Positions 60,549 to 64,000 of a DNA stretch of 64,000 nt are shown one piece after another; position 1 is the stretch's first letter, and each line of letters begins with the position of its first letter. This DNA is from PALSA-555 sp963731625 (lineage in GTDB: Bacteria > Actinomycetota > Acidimicrobiia > IMCC26256 > PALSA-555), in contig CAVSWH010000022.1 in assembly GCA_963731625.1 (NCBI GenBank), positions 1-64,000 of the forward strand, in the 5' to 3' direction. A program made the translations under genes and the position numbers. The notes beneath the pieces were generated by a model. The model did not search any database. It was not told the DNA's origin and saw nothing but the letters and a program-made list of their open reading frames with translations.

Positions 60549-63205
60549 ATGGCGGCCTCGACGTCGGTGCTCGACGCGCCCGCGGACGCCGACGAGCCGG
60601 CCGAGCCACCCCCGCCCCCCTGGTGGGGCCGCCTCGAGGTCTGGGTCGGCCTCCTCGTCCTCGCGGCGTGCGTCGCCTTCATCTTCGTGCAGCTGGATCC
60701 CCGGCTGCTCCTGCGCAACACGACCCCCGCGGGTGGTGACACCGGGGCCCACGTCTGGTGGCCCGCGTTCCTCCGCGACCACCTGCTCCCCTGGCGTCTG
60801 TCGGGCTGGTCACCCGACTACTACGCGGGGTTCCCGGCCGGGCAGTTCTACTTCCCGTTCCCGGCGCTGCTGATCGTCGGCATCAACTCCGTCATCCCCT
60901 ACAACGTCGCGTTCAAGCTCGTCACCGCGCTCGGCCCGATGCTCATGCCGGTCGGCGCGTACGTGTTCGCGCGGGGCCTGCGCGCGCCGGAGCCGACGCC
61001 CCCGGCGTTCGCGGTCGCCGCCACCGCGTTCGTGTTCTTCAACGGCGACCCGGGCGCCTCGAGCTTCGACCGCAACACGATCGCCTTCGACCAGCACATC
61101 ATGGGCGGCACGCTGGCGAGCAACCTCGCTGGCGAGTTCTCGTACACGATCGCCCTCGCGCTCGCGCTCTGCTTCCTCGGCGCGCTGGCCTGGTCGCTGC
61201 GCACCAGGCGCGGGCTCTGGCTGCCGGCCGTGCTGCTCGCCGCGACGGCGATGAGCCACATCGTCGTCGCCGTGTTCGCCGTCGTCGGCGCCGTCGTCGT
61301 CGTGGTCGGGACGTCCCCGAAGCCGTGGTCGGCGGGACGGCGACGAGCCGCGTGGGTCGCGCTCGGTGGCGTCCTCGCCGTCGTGCCGACCCTCCTCACC
61401 CTCGCGACCGGGCAGCCGGGCGGTGTCGCGTCCGTGCTCTTCGCCGGCGTCGGCGTCCTCATCGTCCTGTTCGCCTGCTGGCCACGCGAGACGCTTGGCC
61501 GGGCCGCGGCGGTCGGCGTGGTCGGCATGCTGCTCACCGCGGTATGGAGCGTGCCGCTCGTCAGCACCCTCCAGTACACGACCGACATGCGCTACGCCGC
61601 GATCACCCAGTACGGCTCGTTCCTGTTCCCGTGGTCGTACCTGTTCGGGATCCGCGGCGCGCTGCCCTGGCAGTGGGGCGCGGCCGTGCTCCTCACGATC
61701 GCCGTCGTCGGCGGGATCGTCGGGCGGCGACGCTCGACGTTCGTGCTCGTGATCCTCACCGCGCTCACGGGGCTGATGTTCGTCGTGTGGGCCAGCGTGC
61801 AGGCCACGCCGGCGTGGAACCTGCGCGTGCTGCCCTTCTGGTACCTGTGCGTGTTCCTCATGATGGGCGCGGGCGTCGCCGAGCTCGTGCGCGGCGTCGC
61901 CTGGCTCGCGCGGCGCGCGCAGGCGCGACGCCTCGCCGGCCACGCCGACGAGGAGCGGCTCGAAGGCGTCCCGGCGCGGTGGGGGAGCCTCGCGCCCGCG
62001 TCGTCGGCATCGGCACCGTCGTCGCGCTCACCGTGCTGCTCAGCGTCGGGTCGCTCATCAACATCGATGCGTCGAAGGACTTCCTGCCCTACTGGGTGAA
62101 GTGGAACGAGAGCGGCTACCAGGACCTCGCCGGGCAGGGCCCGGGCCTGAAGAAGGACTACCCGGAGTACCGGGCGCTCATGGACACGATCGGGCGCCTC
62201 CCGGACCCTGGCCGCACGCTCTTCGAGGGCGGGCCGGGCATCAACGTGTACGGGACGCCGCTGGCGCTCATGCTCCTCCCGTACTGGACGAACGGCCGCT
62301 TCCCGACGATGGAGGGCCTCTACTACGAGTCGTCCGCCACGACCCCGTACGTGTTCATGGCGGTCGCCACCCTCGACGGTCCCGGCAACGCGTCGAACCC
62401 GGTCCGGGGCGTCCCGTACCGGAGCGTCGCCGACTTCAGTCTCGGCGTCCGCTACATGCAGATGCTCGGCGTCAAGTACTTCGTCGCGCACTCGAGCGTG
62501 TCACGTGAGGCCGCGGCGCAGAGCCCGGCGCTGCGGCTCGTGGCGACGAGCCCGACGAAGCGCGGCGGGATCTTCCCGGACACATGGAACATCTACGAGG
62601 TCGCGGGCTCGCCGACCGTCTCGCCGCTGCAGTACCAGCCCGTCGTCGTCGACGCCCTGTCGGCGCACGAGCAGGCGACGTGCACCCAGGAGGTCATCAA
62701 CAACGGGGTCGACGCGAGCGACGTCACGCTCCACGACTGGCAGGACTGCATCGCCGTCCCGTGGTTCAACGACCCGACGGCCCTGAACCGGGTCCTCGTC
62801 GCCGACGGTCCGGCGAGCTGGCAGCACGCCCAGACGACGTCCGCCCGCCAGCTCACCCGCACGCCGCTGCCGCCCGTCCAGGTCACCGACATCCGCCAGA
62901 GCGACACGAGCATCTCCTTCCACGTGTCGCGCACCGGCGTCCCCGTGCTCGTGAAGACCTCCTACTTCCCGAACTGGCAGGCGAGCGGCGCCGCGGGCCC
63001 CTATCGGTCCACGCCGAACTTCATGGTCGTCGTGCCCACCAGCCACGACGTGACCCTCACGTACGGGACCACGAGCGCCGAGTGGCTCGGTCGCCTCCTC
63101 ACCCTCGTCGGGATCCTCGGGGTCGGGCTCCTCATCTGGTGGGGCCGACGGACCCGACGGCTGCATGAACCGAGTCGAGCGCCGGGTAGGTTGACCGACG
63201 CGTGA
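60549..63205 (+). pseudogene. Large polytopic membrane protein (glycosyltransferase-like), one frameshift
   Basis: The first frame runs from ATG 60549 with a Pro-rich start, a helix at about 35-55 and LLRNTTPAGGDTGAHVWWPAFLRDHLLPW, a GT-C-like acidic loop, then about ten more helices to near residue 475. At 61980-61984 a GGGGG run precedes the break, and the second frame continues as VVGIGTVVALTVLLSVGSLI through the large extracytoplasmic part (PYWVKWNESGYQDL, YYESSATTPYVF, VLVKTSYFPNWQASG) to a last helix and stop at 63205. One added G would give 885 residues. It resembles actinobacterial envelope proteins with a 6-pyruvoyl-tetrahydropterin-synthase-related label; the substrate is unknown. 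Confidence 0.72.
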
Positions 63206-64000
63206 GCCCCCGGCCGGCGTCGCTCGACCTCATCTTCAAGGCGTACGACATCCGGGGCGTCTATCCCGACCAGCTCGACGAGTCGATCGCGGAGCGGGTC
63301 GGCGGCGCGTTCGTGGCCTTCACCGGCGCCCGCCGGGTGCTCGTCGGCCGCGACGCCCGCCCCTCGTCCGAGCCGCTCGTCGAGGCCTTCACCCGCGGCG
63401 TGACCGCGGCCGGCGCCGACCTCGTCGACCTCGGCCTCGCGTCGACCGACCTCGTGTACTTCGCGTCGGGGCACCTCGACGCGCCCGCCGCCATGTTCAC
63501 CGCCAGCCACAACCCGGCCGAGTACAACGGCATCAAGCTGTGCCGCGCCCGTGCCGCGCCCGTGGGGGAGCAGACCGGCCTCACCGACATCCGCGCGCTC
63601 GTCGAGGACGGACACCTTGGCGGAGCGGCACGCCACGGCACGGTCGAGCACCAGGACCTGCTGCCCGCGTTCGTCGGCCACGTCCGGTCCTTCGTGGACA
63701 TCGAGACGCTCACCGGCCTCTCGATCGTCGCCGACACGGCGAACGGGCTCGGCGGGCTCGTCGTCCCCGCGGTCTTCGAGGGTCTGCCCGTCACGCTCGA
63801 CATCCTCTACGGCGAGCTCGACGGCACCTTCCCGAACCACCCGGCTGACCCCATCCAGCCCGCCAACCTCGTCGACCTGCAGCAGGCGGTGCGCGACCGC
63901 GGCGCCGACGTCGGCCTGGCCTTCGACGGGGACGCCGACCGGGTGTTCCTGGTCGACGACCAGGCCGAGACCCTGTCGGGGTCCCTCACCACCTCGATCG
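63202..64000 (+). CDS. Phosphomannomutase/phosphoglucomutase, 3' end cut by the window
   Basis: At least 266 residues of the alpha-D-phosphohexomutase family. IFKAYDIRGVYPDQLDE near 11-27 is the first substrate block, AAMFTASHNPAEYNGIKL near 96-113 carries the phosphoryl-accepting Ser (102) in TASHNP, and AFDGDADRVFLVDD near 240 is the Mg-binding DGDADR. It would make mannose-1- or glucose-1-phosphate for nucleotide sugars such as that made by the nucleotidyltransferase at 47309. GTG 63202 overlaps the preceding stop (GTGA). The frame is open at the window end. Confidence 0.88.
   Translation, partial: MSPRPASLDLIFKAYDIRGVYPDQLDESIAERVGGAFVAFTGARRVLVGRDARPSSEPLVEAFTRGVTAAGADLVDLGLASTDLVYFASGHLDAPAAMFTASHNPAEYNGIKLCRARAAPVGEQTGLTDIRALVEDGHLGGAARHGTVEHQDLLPAFVGHVRSFVDIETLTGLSIVADTANGLGGLVVPAVFEGLPVTLDILYGELDGTFPNHPADPIQPANLVDLQQAVRDRGADVGLAFDGDADRVFLVDDQAETLSGSLTTSI

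Overview
The window is very GC-rich, uses many GTG starts and packs genes tightly with ATGA, GTGA and TGATG overlaps. It carries F420 biosynthesis genes (cofD, cofE), a MurA with Asp in place of the catalytic Cys, and an actinobacterial-type ATP synthase locus preceded by a WecA-like gene. Together these point to a high-GC actinobacterium. An Acidimicrobiia-like lineage is my guess, not something the sequence proves. I see no tRNA, rRNA, CRISPR array, transposase or phage gene.

Region 1 (1-12.2 kb) is an exopolysaccharide locus: a sugar transferase, a polysaccharide deacetylase, an ATP-grasp ligase, a DegT/DnrJ aminotransferase, a glycosyltransferase, a flippase, an O-antigen-ligase-like protein, a secreted glycosidase-like lipoprotein and a CapD/PglF-type nucleotide-sugar dehydratase. 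Most of these genes, and glyA after them, are broken by single-base shifts. The breaks look like sequence errors, because the conserved protein continues in another frame each time. Two gaps (8.1-8.5 and 9.9-10.3 kb) hold inverted repeats, a possible structured leader and a tandem heptamer array.

Region 2 (12.3-23.1 kb) holds glyA, a WecA/MraY-like transferase, then two small AtpI-like membrane proteins and atpB-E-F-H-A-G-D-C, with a clear promoter at 14826-14854. A secreted glycosidase-like lipoprotein follows.

Region 3 (23.1-43.4 kb) is mostly metabolic: glpX, an SDR, a SnoaL-like protein, a methyltransferase, a minus-strand glycosyltransferase/methyltransferase/toroid trio, an S9 peptidase with an alpha/beta hydrolase, a class III nucleotidyl cyclase, two enoyl-CoA hydratase family genes, murA, an NFU protein, meaB, two aminotransferases, galT, a flavin disulfide-reductase-like enzyme, and a biotin-dependent carboxylase facing birA.

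Region 4 (43.5-64 kb) is envelope and cofactor related: an LCP protein, ugd, a UDP-glucuronate decarboxylase, a sugar nucleotidyltransferase and an epimerase (a UDP-sugar operon); cofD-cofE-nitroreductase on the minus strand; a 1057-residue GT2/membrane protein with a DUF5719-like secreted partner and a thioredoxin-like protein; ftsH; a CPBP protease; a small zinc ribbon; another large membrane protein; and the start of a phosphomannomutase/phosphoglucomutase. Many genes that begin a transcription unit have a TANNNT box ending 6-9 bases before the start codon, which suggests leaderless transcription.
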